A stretch of DNA of 64,000 bases from Lentzea albida. GTDB taxonomy: Bacteria; Actinomycetota; Actinomycetes; Mycobacteriales; Pseudonocardiaceae. Under the pieces are notes generated by a model that saw only the letters and a program-made list of their open reading frames with translations, had not been told where the DNA came from and did not search any database. Shown here in pieces: positions 42,129 to 50,556 of the stretch. Numbering within the stretch: position 1 is the stretch's first letter; each line of letters begins with the position of its first letter. The position numbers and the translations under genes were made by a program. Where the stretch lies: contig NZ_FOFV01000009.1 in NCBI RefSeq assembly GCF_900111005.1, positions 62,001 to 126,000 on the forward strand, given 5' to 3'.

Positions 42129-42662
42129 ATGACGCACAGCCTGCTCTCCCCCACGGCCACGCTTCTCGTGGGCTCCCTCCGCGCCGCGATCACCCGCGGT
42201 GGCGACGACGAAACCGTTGCCGCACAGGTGGCCCGCACGCTGGAAGGGCACCTTACCGACCCGTTCCTGCTGAGCGCGGCGCAGCGCGAGCCCGACCCGA
42301 ACGCCTACCGCCAGCACGTCCTGCACGTCGAACCGGACGGCAGCTTCTCGGTCGTCGCGCTGGTCTGGCTGCCGGGTCAGGAGACGTGCATCCACGACCA
42401 CGTCTCGTGGTGCGTCGTCGGCACCTACGTCGGCGAAGAGGAGGAAACCACCTACCGGCTGCGCGGTGACCGGCTGATCCCGTTGCGCGTCAACAAGACC
42501 CCCGAGGGCGTGGCGTCCTACCTCGTGCCGCCGGGCGACATCCACAAGGTGTGCAACAACTCCAGCTCCGTCGCCATCTCGATCCACGTCTACGGAGCGG
42601 ACATCGGCATTCTCGGCACGAGCATCCGGCGCCGCTACGACCAGCCCGTCAGCGGGCGATGA
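42129..42662 (+). CDS. Cysteine dioxygenase family protein
   Basis: 177 residues with ribosome site GGAGGAGG. Cupin iron ligands are His89 and His91 (CIHDHVSW) and His139 (GDIHKV); the Ser151-x-His153-x-Tyr155 triad (SIHVYG) is that of thiol dioxygenases, and Arg61 is placed like the substrate-carboxylate Arg of cysteine dioxygenase. Predicted reaction: L-cysteine plus O2 to cysteine sulfinate, using non-haem Fe(II), cytoplasmic; a 3-mercaptopropionate dioxygenase is an alternative. It follows YeiH by 30 bp. Its end overlaps the convergent TetR gene by 14 bp. Confidence 0.88.
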   Translation: MTHSLLSPTATLLVGSLRAAITRGGDDETVAAQVARTLEGHLTDPFLLSAAQREPDPNAYRQHVLHVEPDGSFSVVALVWLPGQETCIHDHVSWCVVGTYVGEEEETTYRLRGDRLIPLRVNKTPEGVASYLVPPGDIHKVCNNSSSVAISIHVYGADIGILGTSIRRRYDQPVSGR

Positions 42663-43263
42663 TCCCCCGTTCGATCGCCCCCGTGGCGAACGCGACCAGC
42701 TGAGCCGGCTTCACCCGGTTGATCCGCGCGCCCTGCAGCAGCAGGTCGTCCGCGAGGCCGATCAGCGAGTCCCAGACCCAGTGCGGCAACGCGGGGTCGT
42801 CGATCAGCTCCTGACCGCTCGCCGAGGCCGTCTCCTCGAGAGCCTTCGCGAGGGCCTTGAGCGTCTTGCGGTAGTCCTGGGCCGAGTTCGCGGCCTCCTT
42901 GCCTCGACGGCCACCGGAGAGCACCTTGGCCTCCCACTGCGCGGCCGACCGCCCGAACCGCCGCCAGAACTTGGTGACCTGCGGCTCGACCTCCTTCAGC
43001 ACGCCCGCGATGCCGAGGCTGCGGTCGACGGACGCGAGGGTGCGCCGCAGTTCGTCCAGGCGCCGCTCCATCAACGCCGCGAAGACGTCCTCCTTGCCGG
43101 AGAAGTACTGGTAGACGGTGCCGGAACTGACGCCGGCGCCGACCGCGATCGCGCGCATGGTCAGGCCCGCGTACCCCTGCTCCTCGAGGATCCGCTCGGC
43201 GGACGACAGGATGTCGCGCCGCCTGCCCTCCGCGTCACCCCAGGCGGTCTGCTCGGTGCTCAC
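42649..43263 (-). CDS. TetR-family repressor of the sulfation locus
   Basis: 204 residues from GTG 43263. HTH: RRRDILSSAERILEEQGYAGLTMRAIAVGAGVSSGTVYQYFSGKEDVFAALMERR. The ligand domain is helical with basic patches. It is divergent from cysD, and the 73-bp interval holds an inverted pair GAACAACGTTC/GAACGTTGTTC that overlaps the cysD -35 element. A related sequence precedes the DUF1214 gene at 45996. It therefore probably represses both the PAPS-synthesis genes and the downstream sulfotransferase operon. Effector unknown, perhaps the sulfation substrate. Confidence 0.9.
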   Translation of the reverse strand: MSTEQTAWGDAEGRRRDILSSAERILEEQGYAGLTMRAIAVGAGVSSGTVYQYFSGKEDVFAALMERRLDELRRTLASVDRSLGIAGVLKEVEPQVTKFWRRFGRSAAQWEAKVLSGGRRGKEAANSAQDYRKTLKALAKALEETASASGQELIDDPALPHWVWDSLIGLADDLLLQGARINRVKPAQLVAFATGAIERGIIAR

Positions 43264-43278
43264 GCGTCCAGCCTAACT

Positions 43279-43314
43279 TGAACAACGTTCAGAACGCATA
43301 TTGAACGTTGTTCG
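43279..43314. promoter_or_regulatory. TetR operator pair between regulator and cysD
   Basis: GAACAACGTTC (43280-43290) and its exact inverse GAACGTTGTTC (43303-43313). Each also has internal GAAC/GTTC symmetry. The right copy covers the cysD -35 hexamer and the left copy lies just upstream of the regulator's -10, so occupancy would silence both. Confidence 0.65.
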
Positions 43315-43329
43315 TTTTGCTCCTACCCT
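43301..43329 (+). promoter_or_regulatory. cysD promoter, probably leaderless
   Basis: TTGAAC (43301-43306), a 17-bp spacer and TACCCT (43324-43329) form a SigA-like promoter. The GTG start at 43337 is 7 bp after the -10, so the transcript likely begins at the start codon. No ribosome site is present, consistent with leaderless translation. Confidence 0.55.
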
Positions 43330-43336
43330 CGGTGAC

Positions 43337-44224
43337 GTGGACCACCTCGACCACCTCGAAGCCGACAGCATCGACATCTTCCGCGAGGCCGTGGCGGAGA
43401 GCGCGCGACCGGTCCTGCTGTACTCCATCGGCAAGGACAGCTCGGTGCTGCTGCACCTGGCGCGCAAGGCCTTCTACCCGTCGAAGCCGCCGTTCCCGCT
43501 GCTGCACGTCGACACCACGTGGAAGTTCCGGGAGATGATCGCGTTCCGCGACGCGACGGCCGCCGAGCTGGGCCTGGAGCTGATCGTGCACCGCAACCCG
43601 GACTGCGTGGCGGCGGGGATCAACCCGTTCGACCACGGTTCCGCGGTGCACACCGACCTGTGGAAGACGCAGGGGCTGCGCCAGGCGCTGGACGAGCACC
43701 GCTTCGACGTCGCGTTCGGGGGCGCGCGACGGGACGAGGAAGCCTCCCGCGCCAAGGAAAGGGTGTTCTCGTTCCGCACCGCGCAGCACCGCTGGGAGCC
43801 GAAGGACCAGCGGCCCGAGCTGTGGCGGCTCTACAACACGCGGGTCGCGCCCGGCGAGAGCATCCGGGTGTTCCCGCTGTCGAACTGGACCGAGCTCGAC
43901 GTGTGGCGCTACGTCGAACGCGAGCGGATCCCCGTGGTACCGCTGTACTTCGCGGCGTCACGCCCGGTGGTGGACCGCGACGGAGCGCTGATCATGGTCG
44001 ACGACGACCGGATGCCGTTGCACGAACGACCGCGCCACGAACTGGTCCGGTTCCGCACGCTCGGCTGCTACCCGCTGACGGGCGCGGTCCGCAGCGGGGC
44101 CCGCACGGTCGCGGAGATCGTCGAGGAGATGCGCACCGCGACGACGTCGGAGCGGCAGGGCCGGGTGATCGACCACGACTCGAGCGGGTCGATGGAGCGC
44201 AAGAAGCGGGAGGGCTACTTCTGA
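43337..44224 (+). CDS. cysD: Sulfate adenylyltransferase subunit CysD
   Basis: 295 residues from GTG 43337. The adenylyl-transferring PP-loop [17 protein letters not shown] (about residues 28-44) is followed by [59 protein letters not shown] and [22 protein letters not shown]. With CysN it forms ATP sulfurylase, making APS from sulfate and ATP. The stop overlaps the cysNC start by one base (TGATG). No reductase genes (cysH, cysI) adjoin, so the product is probably meant for PAPS and sulfation rather than assimilation. Confidence 0.95.
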   Translation: MDHLDHLEADSIDIFREAVAESARPVLLYSIGKDSSVLLHLARKAFYPSKPPFPLLHVDTTWKFREMIAFRDATAAELGLELIVHRNPDCVAAGINPFDHGSAVHTDLWKTQGLRQALDEHRFDVAFGGARRDEEASRAKERVFSFRTAQHRWEPKDQRPELWRLYNTRVAPGESIRVFPLSNWTELDVWRYVERERIPVVPLYFAASRPVVDRDGALIMVDDDRMPLHERPRHELVRFRTLGCYPLTGAVRSGARTVAEIVEEMRTATTSERQGRVIDHDSSGSMERKKREGYF

Positions 44225-45999
44225 TGGAGCTTCTGCGGTTCATCACCTGCGGCAGCGTCGACGACGGCAAGAGCACGCTGATCGGGCGCCTGCTCTACGA
44301 GTCGAAGCTGCTCTACGCCGACCACCTCGCGGCACTGGAGGCGGACTCGCGGCGGGTCGGCACGCGCGGCGGCGACCTGGACTTCGCGCTGCTCGTGGAC
44401 GGTCTGGCCGCCGAACGCGAGCAGGGCATCACGATCGACGTCGCCTACCGGTTCTTCGCCACGGAGGCACGGCGGTTCATCGTCGCGGACACCCCGGGAC
44501 ACGAGCAGTACACGCGCAACATGGTCACCGGCGCGTCCACGGCCGATGCGGCTGTCCTGCTGCTCGACGCCCGCAAAGGCGTGCTCAGCCAGACGCGGCG
44601 GCACGCGCGCATCGTGTCGTTGCTGGGCATCCGGAACGTTGCCGTGGCGGTGAACAAGCTCGACCTGCTGGGCTACTCGCGGGACGCCTTCGAGCAGGTC
44701 GGGGCCGAGCTCCTGGAGTTCGCGGCGGAACTGGACCTCGACGAGGTCACCTGCGTGCCGATGTCGGCGACCGAGGGCGTGAACGTGGTCGGACGCGGCG
44801 GTCTCACGCCCTGGTACGACGGCCCGACCCTGGTGCAGTGGCTGGAAACCGTGAAGCCCCCGACGCGGCGAGACGGCCCGGCCCGGTTCCTCGTGCAGTG
44901 GGTGACCAGGCCGGACGCGACGTTCCGGGGCCTGGCCGGGCGCGTGCTGGACGGGACGCTGGCACGGGACCAGGAGGTCCGCCTCGGCACGCGCACCACC
45001 AGGGTGGCCAGGATCGTCACGATGGACGGCGACCTGGAGGCGGCGCCGACCGGCTCGTCGGTCACGGTGGTGCTGGCCGACGAGGTGGACGCGAGCCGCG
45101 GTGACGTGCTGGGCGACGCCGCGGACCCACCCCGTGTCGCGGACTCGTTCCAGGCGAAGCTGGTCTGGCTGCACGAGACGGGGTTGCTGCCCGGCCGGCG
45201 GTACCTCGCGAAGATCGGCGCGCGCACGGTCGGCTTCACCGCGACGAAGGCGTTGGCGCTCAACGAGATCGGCGTCGACACCGTGCACTTCGACGCGCCC
45301 GTGCCGTTCGAGTGCTACCGGGCGAACCGCGACCTCGGGTCGTTCATCGTGCTCGACCGGCTGTCCAACGCCACGGTCGGCGCCGGGATGATCGACTTCG
45401 CGCTGGGCCCGGCGAACGTGCGCTGGCAGGAACTGACCGTCGACAAGAACGCCCGGATCGCGCGCAACGGGCACCGGCCGTGCGTCGTGTGGCTGACCGG
45501 GCTGTCCGGCGCGGGCAAGTCCACGATCGCGGACCTCGTCGAGAAGGCGCTGCACGCCGAGGGCAGGCACACGTTCCTGCTCGACGGCGACAACGTCCGG
45601 CACGGGCTCAACTCCGACCTCGGGTTCACCGACGCCGACCGCGTCGAGAACATCCGGCGCATCGCCGAGGTCGCCGCGCTGATGGTCGACGCCGGACTGG
45701 TCGTGCTGGTCTCGTTCATCTCGCCGTTCCGGACCGAGCGGGCGCTGGCACGGGGCCTGGTCGAGGAGGACGAGTTCTGCGAGGTCTTCGTCGACACCCC
45801 GCTCGAGGTCGCCGAGCGGCGCGATCCGAAAGGCCTGTACCGCAAGGCGCGCAGGGGTGAGCTGGCGAACTTCACCGGCATCGACTCCCCCTACGAACCA
45901 CCGCTCGATCCCGAGGTCCGGATCGACACGACGGAGCTGAGCCCGCAGGCCGCCGCCGACGCCGTGGTGGCACGGCTTCGCACGCTCGGCGTCTGTTGA
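44224..45999 (+). CDS. cysNC: Bifunctional CysN/CysC (ATP sulfurylase GTPase-APS kinase)
   Basis: 591 residues. The CysN part (1 to about 415) has GTPase motifs GSVDDGKST (10-18), [11 protein letters not shown] and NKLDLL, plus two EF-Tu-like beta domains. The CysC part (about 418-591) has P-loop GLSGAGKST (about 426-434), [21 protein letters not shown] and [23 protein letters not shown]. It drives APS formation with GTP and phosphorylates APS to PAPS, the sulfuryl donor. The fusion supplies PAPS directly to the sulfotransferase encoded two genes downstream. Cytoplasmic. Confidence 0.95.
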   Translation: MELLRFITCGSVDDGKSTLIGRLLYESKLLYADHLAALEADSRRVGTRGGDLDFALLVDGLAAEREQGITIDVAYRFFATEARRFIVADTPGHEQYTRNMVTGASTADAAVLLLDARKGVLSQTRRHARIVSLLGIRNVAVAVNKLDLLGYSRDAFEQVGAELLEFAAELDLDEVTCVPMSATEGVNVVGRGGLTPWYDGPTLVQWLETVKPPTRRDGPARFLVQWVTRPDATFRGLAGRVLDGTLARDQEVRLGTRTTRVARIVTMDGDLEAAPTGSSVTVVLADEVDASRGDVLGDAADPPRVADSFQAKLVWLHETGLLPGRRYLAKIGARTVGFTATKALALNEIGVDTVHFDAPVPFECYRANRDLGSFIVLDRLSNATVGAGMIDFALGPANVRWQELTVDKNARIARNGHRPCVVWLTGLSGAGKSTIADLVEKALHAEGRHTFLLDGDNVRHGLNSDLGFTDADRVENIRRIAEVAALMVDAGLVVLVSFISPFRTERALARGLVEEDEFCEVFVDTPLEVAERRDPKGLYRKARRGELANFTGIDSPYEPPLDPEVRIDTTELSPQAAADAVVARLRTLGVC

Positions 46000-46041
46000 A
46001 CGTTGTCCAGAATCGTGTAGGTTCCGCTAGAACACGTTCTA
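45996..46041 (+). promoter_or_regulatory. Second promoter/operator of the sulfation locus
   Basis: TTGAACGTTGT (45996-46006) repeats exactly the 11 bp at 43301-43311. With TAGGTT (46018-46023, 16-bp spacer) it could be a promoter; TAGAAC-AC-GTTCTA (46028-46041) is a further GAAC/GTTC inverted repeat. It overlaps the cysNC stop and precedes the DUF1214 gene, pointing to control by the same TetR regulator. Confidence 0.55.
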
Positions 46042-46058
46042 ACTTCGGGAGGCATCCG

Positions 46059-47114
46059 GTGCCGGACGAGGCGTGGTCGCAGTTCTGCCGGGCGTTGGAG
46101 AAGGCCGGTGACGTGGTGCTCTCGGACGGGGCGCCCGACACCCCGCTGGACCGCGCGGAGGGGTACCGCTACCTCGCGCGGCTGACCCGCGAGATGCTCT
46201 ACTCCTGCCTGGACAACGCCGATCCCGACTTCCCGCGCTTCCACGAGCTCGACCTCGTGAAGATCGGCGCGGACAACCCGGACAACGTCTACCTGTCCGC
46301 GAACGTCCGCGGCGACCGCACGTACCGGATCACCGGCACCCGCGGCACCATCGCGTACTTCAGCATCGGCTCGAAGGCCAACCGGTACGCCGAGGACGGC
46401 ACGATGGCGTCGACCGGGGAGCTGTCCGACAGCGACCTCGAGATCGCCCCGGACGGCACGGTCGAGATCATCGCGAGCGCCACCGAGCAGAGCGGCAACT
46501 GGCTCCCGCTCGCTCCCGACTCCACGGGACTGGTGGTGCGCCAGACCTATCTCGACCGCACCACCGAGACCCCCGGCTCGTGGCACGTCGAGCAGGTCGG
46601 CGGCCCGGCCGAACCCGCTCCCCTGACACCCGAGTTCCTCGCCAAAGCGTTGCAGCGGGCTGCTTTGTCGGTGCACGGCACCGCGGCCACGTTCGCGCAC
46701 TGGACGCGCACGTTCATGGCGCGCCCCAACGAACTCCCCGACTTCGGCCAGGAGATGTTCCAGCGCGCGGGCGGCGACCCGGAGATCTTCTACCTGCACG
46801 GGTACTGGGTGTTGCGACCCGGCGAGGCGTGGGTGATCGAGACCGACGTGCCGGACTGCCCGTACTGGAACTTCCAGCTCGACAACTGGTGGATGGAGTC
46901 GCTCGACCACCGGCGCAGGATCACCGTCAACAAGCACACGGCGTCGCTCACCGACGGCCGGCTGACGATCGTCGTGGCCGCCGAGGACCCCGGCGTGGGC
47001 AACTGGATCGACACCTGCGGCCACACGTCCGGCACGGCGTTGCTGCGCTGGCTCGGCGCGTCCGAGCACCCCGTTCCGAAGTGCCGCGTGGTCGCACTGG
47101 AGGAGGTTCGATGA
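46059..47114 (+). CDS. DUF1214 domain protein
   Basis: 351 residues from GTG 46059 with ribosome site GGGAGG. The C-terminal half contains the DUF1214 pattern (HGYWVLRPGEAWVIETDVPDCPYWNFQLDNWWMESLDHRRRITVNKHTASLTDGRLTIVVAAEDPGVGNWIDT, about residues 246-318, broken here only for description); the N-terminal half has EGYRYLARLTREMLYSCLDNADPDFPRF. Such proteins occur beside sulfotransferase and SDR genes in actinobacteria, but their activity is unknown. It may bind or modify the sulfation substrate. Its stop overlaps the next ATG (ATGA). Confidence 0.85.
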   Translation: MPDEAWSQFCRALEKAGDVVLSDGAPDTPLDRAEGYRYLARLTREMLYSCLDNADPDFPRFHELDLVKIGADNPDNVYLSANVRGDRTYRITGTRGTIAYFSIGSKANRYAEDGTMASTGELSDSDLEIAPDGTVEIIASATEQSGNWLPLAPDSTGLVVRQTYLDRTTETPGSWHVEQVGGPAEPAPLTPEFLAKALQRAALSVHGTAATFAHWTRTFMARPNELPDFGQEMFQRAGGDPEIFYLHGYWVLRPGEAWVIETDVPDCPYWNFQLDNWWMESLDHRRRITVNKHTASLTDGRLTIVVAAEDPGVGNWIDTCGHTSGTALLRWLGASEHPVPKCRVVALEEVR

Positions 47115-48250
47115 CGGCGCTGAAGGTGCCGGACCTGATGGAGAGGGCCACGGCGAAGACCGGGCTCGCGGACTTCGGCGACGACTGGTTCCGCGAGCCG
47201 CTGGACGTGCTCGTGCACAGCCTCAACACCGAGGCCGCGTTGTCCCCACCGGGTTTCGAGCTCACCAGGCACCGGCTCACCGCACTGCTGTCCGACCGGC
47301 TGCGGCTGCGCGCGGTGCAGCGGTCGAACCCCGGGGTGCTCGACATCGAGGTCCGCGTGGCCGCCGAGATCTGTGGCCTGCCGCGCACCGGGTCGACGCT
47401 GCTGCACCGGCTGCTGTCCGCCTCACCGCAGGTGACGTCCACGCTGTCGTGGGAGGTCGCCTACCCGCTGCCGTTCCCAGGCGAGGGTCCGGACGCGGAG
47501 CTGCGCAAAGCCCGCGCCCGGGAACGAATGCAGGTGTTCTCGCAGCTCTCCCCCGACTTCGGCGACCTGCACACCGTCGTGTGGGACGGGCCGGAGGAGG
47601 ACGTGATCCTGCTGGACCGCACGTTCGTGTCGATGAGCTTCGACTCGTTCTACCGGGTGCCCACCTACGGCGACTGGCTGCGCTCCGCGGACCAGCGCCC
47701 CGCCTACCGCGAACTGCGCGAGTGGCTGCAGGTGTTGCAGTGGCAGAACACCGCGCGCTCACTGCCCTGGGTGCTCAAGTCACCGCACCACCTGACCGCC
47801 GTCGACACGGTGCTGGACGAGTTCCCGGACTGCAGGATCGTGATGACGCACCGCTCCCCGGTCAGCGCCGTGCCGTCGTACGCGTCGATGGTCCGCGCGA
47901 TGTCCTCGCAGTACAGCGACAACACCGACCCGGTCCACATCGGACGGTACTGGTCCCGCCGGTTCGCCAGGACGCTGGAGGGATTCGCCGCGGCCCGCTC
48001 CGCACGCCCCGGCCGGTTCGTGGACGTGCGGTTCGCCGACACCGTCGGCAGACCCCTGGAGGTCGCCCGCGAGGTCATGACCGCCCTGGGCCTGCCTCCC
48101 GGTCCCGCCGACGACGAGGCGTTCGAGACCTACCTGGAGCAGAACCGCACCGAACGCCACGGCTCGCACTCCTACACCCCCGAGGACTTCGGACTCTCCG
48201 AGGACCAGCTGCGCCGCGACTTCGCCTTCTACTCGGAGGTCTACCTGTGA
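47111..48250 (+). CDS. PAPS-dependent sulfotransferase
   Basis: 379 residues, ATG in an ATGA overlap. The 5'-phosphosulfate loop GLPRTGSTLLHRLL (89-102) and the 3'-phosphate element CRIVMTHRSPVSAVPSYASMVRAM mark a Sulfotransfer_3-type cytosolic enzyme. PWVLKSPHHL and a late GSHSYTPEDFGLSEDQLRRDF segment match actinobacterial homologues. It should transfer sulfate from PAPS to a hydroxyl of a small or lipid acceptor. Co-transcription with cysD-cysNC upstream and an SDR and SRPBCC gene downstream suggests one sulfation pathway. Acceptor unknown. Confidence 0.92.
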   Translation: MTALKVPDLMERATAKTGLADFGDDWFREPLDVLVHSLNTEAALSPPGFELTRHRLTALLSDRLRLRAVQRSNPGVLDIEVRVAAEICGLPRTGSTLLHRLLSASPQVTSTLSWEVAYPLPFPGEGPDAELRKARARERMQVFSQLSPDFGDLHTVVWDGPEEDVILLDRTFVSMSFDSFYRVPTYGDWLRSADQRPAYRELREWLQVLQWQNTARSLPWVLKSPHHLTAVDTVLDEFPDCRIVMTHRSPVSAVPSYASMVRAMSSQYSDNTDPVHIGRYWSRRFARTLEGFAAARSARPGRFVDVRFADTVGRPLEVAREVMTALGLPPGPADDEAFETYLEQNRTERHGSHSYTPEDFGLSEDQLRRDFAFYSEVYL

Positions 48251-49029
48251 TGCTGCGAGACGAGGTCGTGCTGATCACCGGCGTCGGCCCCGGCCTGGGC
48301 TCGAAGCTGGCCGTCCGCGCCGCCGCCGAGGGGGCGAGGGTCGTGATGGCCGCCCGCTCGGCCGACGTGATGAAGCAGGCCGAGAAGGACATCGGCGCGG
48401 CCGGCGGGGAAGCGATCGGAGTGCGGTGCGACGTCCGCCGCCCCGACGAGGTGGCGCACCTGGTCGAGACGGCCGTCGAGCGCTTCGGCACCATCACCGG
48501 CCTGGTGAACTCGGCCTTCGGCCACCCCGGCTGGTTCGACCTGCTGGACACGCCGGAGAAGGCCGTCCGCCGCTCGGTGGACATCATCCTGTTCGGCGCC
48601 CTGAACGTGACGCGCGCGGTCGTGCCGCACATGAAGGCCGCCGGGCGCGGCTCGATCGTCAACGTGGGCACCATGACCACCCGCAAACCGATGCGGGGCG
48701 AAGGCGGCTACGCCGTCGCGAAGGCCGCGATGGCGACCGCGACCCAGTTCCTCGCCCTGGAACTGGGCGAGCACGGCATCCGCGCCAACCAGGCCGTGCT
48801 GGGCTGGCTCGACGGACCCGGCGTGCGCTTCTACCTCAAGGTCACCGCCGAGGCGCGCGGCACCACCGAACAGGCCGTCTACGACGAGATCGCGGCCCGC
48901 AACCCGCTGGGCCGCATCCCGGCCGACGACGCCTGCGCCGGAGCGATCCTGTTCCTGTTGTCCCGCAACGCCTCCGAGGTCACCGGGGCCGTGCTGGACG
49001 TCAACGGCGGGGAGTACATGCCGGCATGA
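48250..49029 (+). CDS. SDR-family oxidoreductase
   Basis: 259 residues; ATG shares one base with the sulfotransferase stop. Classical SDR: nucleotide motif TGVGPGLGSKLA (10-21), VRCDVRRPDEV, LVNSAFGHPGW (usual NNAG replaced by NSAF), active-site Tyr and Lys in GYAVAKAAMATATQFLALELGEHGIRANQAVLG. It should oxidise or reduce a hydroxyl/keto group of the pathway intermediate using NAD(P). The next gene overlaps by 4 bp. Confidence 0.92.
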   Translation: MLRDEVVLITGVGPGLGSKLAVRAAAEGARVVMAARSADVMKQAEKDIGAAGGEAIGVRCDVRRPDEVAHLVETAVERFGTITGLVNSAFGHPGWFDLLDTPEKAVRRSVDIILFGALNVTRAVVPHMKAAGRGSIVNVGTMTTRKPMRGEGGYAVAKAAMATATQFLALELGEHGIRANQAVLGWLDGPGVRFYLKVTAEARGTTEQAVYDEIAARNPLGRIPADDACAGAILFLLSRNASEVTGAVLDVNGGEYMPA

Positions 49030-49481
49030 GCACACATCTGATCGAGTCCGTGGCCGTCGAGATCGACGCGCCCGCCGCGTTCGTGTGGGACGTGCTGCTC
49101 GACTACCCGAACTATCCACAGTGGAATCCCTACACGCTCGCGGTGACGACCACGCTGGCCGTCGGCTCGCCGATCGACCTGACGCTGCCGCGCCCGGACG
49201 GCTCCGCGGGCACGTGGGTCAGTCGCGAGTACATCCGCGCGGTCGAACCCCCGCGTTTGCTGCGCTACGACACCGGGGACACGTTCCCCGGCCTGCTCGG
49301 CACGCGCGACCAGGTGATCACGCCGCTGTCCGCGAACCGGTGCGGCTACCGGACCTTCGAGACGTTCACGGGCAAGTACGCCGACGCGGTCTTCGCGGCC
49401 CAGGGCGCCTACGTGAAGAACGGCTTCGACTCGGTGGCCCACGCGCTGCGCGACCGGGTGGTGTCGCTCCTCGGGGTGTGA
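49026..49481 (+). CDS. SRPBCC (polyketide cyclase/START-like) protein
   Basis: 151 residues, ATG in an ATGA overlap with the SDR gene. START-like pattern: SVAVEIDAPAAFVWDVLLDYPNYPQWNPYT, SREYIRAVEPPRLLRYDTG, RTFETFTGKYADAVFAAQGAYVKNGFDSVAHALRDRV. These small proteins bind hydrophobic ligands in a deep cavity. As last gene of the sulfation operon it may carry or sense the substrate. Confidence 0.88.
   Translation: MSTHLIESVAVEIDAPAAFVWDVLLDYPNYPQWNPYTLAVTTTLAVGSPIDLTLPRPDGSAGTWVSREYIRAVEPPRLLRYDTGDTFPGLLGTRDQVITPLSANRCGYRTFETFTGKYADAVFAAQGAYVKNGFDSVAHALRDRVVSLLGV
49115..49125. repeat. Iterated palindrome TCCACAGTGGA, copy 4
   Basis: Fourth perfect copy, inside the SRPBCC gene in codons for YPQWN. 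Confidence 0.5.
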
Positions 49482-49528
49482 GTAGTTGTACCGATGCCGT
49501 CTCCCAGGAGTGGCGGCACCCTCGACGT

Positions 49529-49843
49529 GTGACCGAAATCGACCGTGGCCGACTCGCCGCACTGGCCGGGTTCGCCACCACCGCCGTCCTGCTGACCCTG
49601 ACCGTCATCGCCTTCCTGAACGACACCTTCGAGTCGTTCGGCTGGCGCGGCGGCGAGTACGCCTACTCGTTCATCTGGATCGCCCTCGGCTCGGCCCTCG
49701 TCGGCCTGGTCGTGAAGGTCGCCGCACCGGCACCGTGGCGGTCGGCGGGGACGGGCCTCGCGCTGGCCGGTTCGGTCGGTGTGCTGGTCGTCATCGCGCT
49801 GGTCGTGACGTTCATCTGGGCGTGGTCGAACATGGCGGTGTAG
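49529..49843 (+). CDS. Small three-helix membrane protein
   Basis: 104 residues from GTG 49529. Three hydrophobic helices: LAALAGFATTAVLLTLTVIAF, YSFIWIALGSALVGLVVKV and GTGLALAGSVGVLVVIALVVTFIW. The loop after helix 1 is acidic/aromatic (ESFGWRGGEYA). No family recognised. Its stop abuts the stop of the convergent TetR gene. Confidence 0.7.
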   Translation: MTEIDRGRLAALAGFATTAVLLTLTVIAFLNDTFESFGWRGGEYAYSFIWIALGSALVGLVVKVAAPAPWRSAGTGLALAGSVGVLVVIALVVTFIWAWSNMAV

Positions 49844-50482
49844 CTACAGCATCTGCGACAGGTCCCGGAGTGCCGTGGCGATCTGCTCCCGGTGCCCGTC
49901 CAGGGTCTCCGTGGTGACGCCGCCCGCCGCCGCCCGCGCCACCTCGTCGGTGGCGACCTTGAGCACCGCGCTCATCGACGCGGCCTGCACCCGGACGTCG
50001 AATCCGTCGGACGGGCGGCCCAGGCGTTCCGCGAGCACCTCGGTGAGCGCGTCCTCCGCCCGTTCGCGCAGCATCAGGTAGGCGGCGCGCAACGCCCGTT
50101 CGCCGTGGGTGAGCCGCACGACCGAGAGGACCGCCTCGATGTCCTCGTCGGAGGCCGCGTCGAGCAACGGGCTGTAGGCCTCGCGCAGGTGGTCGATGAG
50201 GTCGATCTCACGCGGCCAGGCCCGCACGACGGCGCAGAACGCGTCCACCATCTTCGTGAGCAGCGGCTCGACGCAGCTCTCCTTCTGCGGGAAGTAGCGC
50301 CAGAACGTGCGCTCGGAGACGCCCGCGGCCTGCGCGATCTGCTCCCCCGACGTCGCGGCGACGCCCTGCTCGGCGAACAACCGGACGGCGTGGCGCGAGA
50401 TGTCGAGGCGCTGACGCCGACGCTGCTCGTCGCTCACCGGCGGCCGTCCCCGGCGAGGCTTTTCTGTCGCAACGTCCGTCAT
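49844..50482 (-). CDS. TetR-family regulator next to P450
   Basis: 212 residues from ATG 50482. HTH: RRQRLDISRHAVRLFAEQGVAATSGEQIAQAAGVSERTFWRYFPQKESCVEPLL. The long acidic ligand domain includes EDALTEVLAERLG. Divergent from the P450-ferredoxin pair with 74 bp between, it probably represses that pair until a substrate-like ligand binds. No clear symmetric operator was found by eye in the gap. Confidence 0.9.
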   Translation of the reverse strand: MTDVATEKPRRGRPPVSDEQRRRQRLDISRHAVRLFAEQGVAATSGEQIAQAAGVSERTFWRYFPQKESCVEPLLTKMVDAFCAVVRAWPREIDLIDHLREAYSPLLDAASDEDIEAVLSVVRLTHGERALRAAYLMLRERAEDALTEVLAERLGRPSDGFDVRVQAASMSAVLKVATDEVARAAAGGVTTETLDGHREQIATALRDLSQML

Positions 50483-50520
50483 CGGGCGATTTAAGCACGT
50501 CACCCGCCTGAGAACATTTA

Positions 50521-50550
50521 TTGGCACCATCTGCCATTAAGCGCTACGGT
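50521..50550 (+). promoter_or_regulatory. P450 promoter, possibly leaderless
   Basis: TTGGCA (50521-50526), an 18-bp spacer and TACGGT (50545-50550). The ATG at 50557 follows 6 bp later and no ribosome site is visible, as expected for a leaderless transcript. Confidence 0.4.
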
Positions 50551-50556
50551 CGGTGC

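Noticed and set aside
43519..44223. Upstream extension of the CysNC frame into cysD
   Set aside because: The segment is Arg/Gly-rich shadow sequence; the ATG at 44224 begins directly with the GTPase domain and overlaps the cysD stop as coupled genes do.
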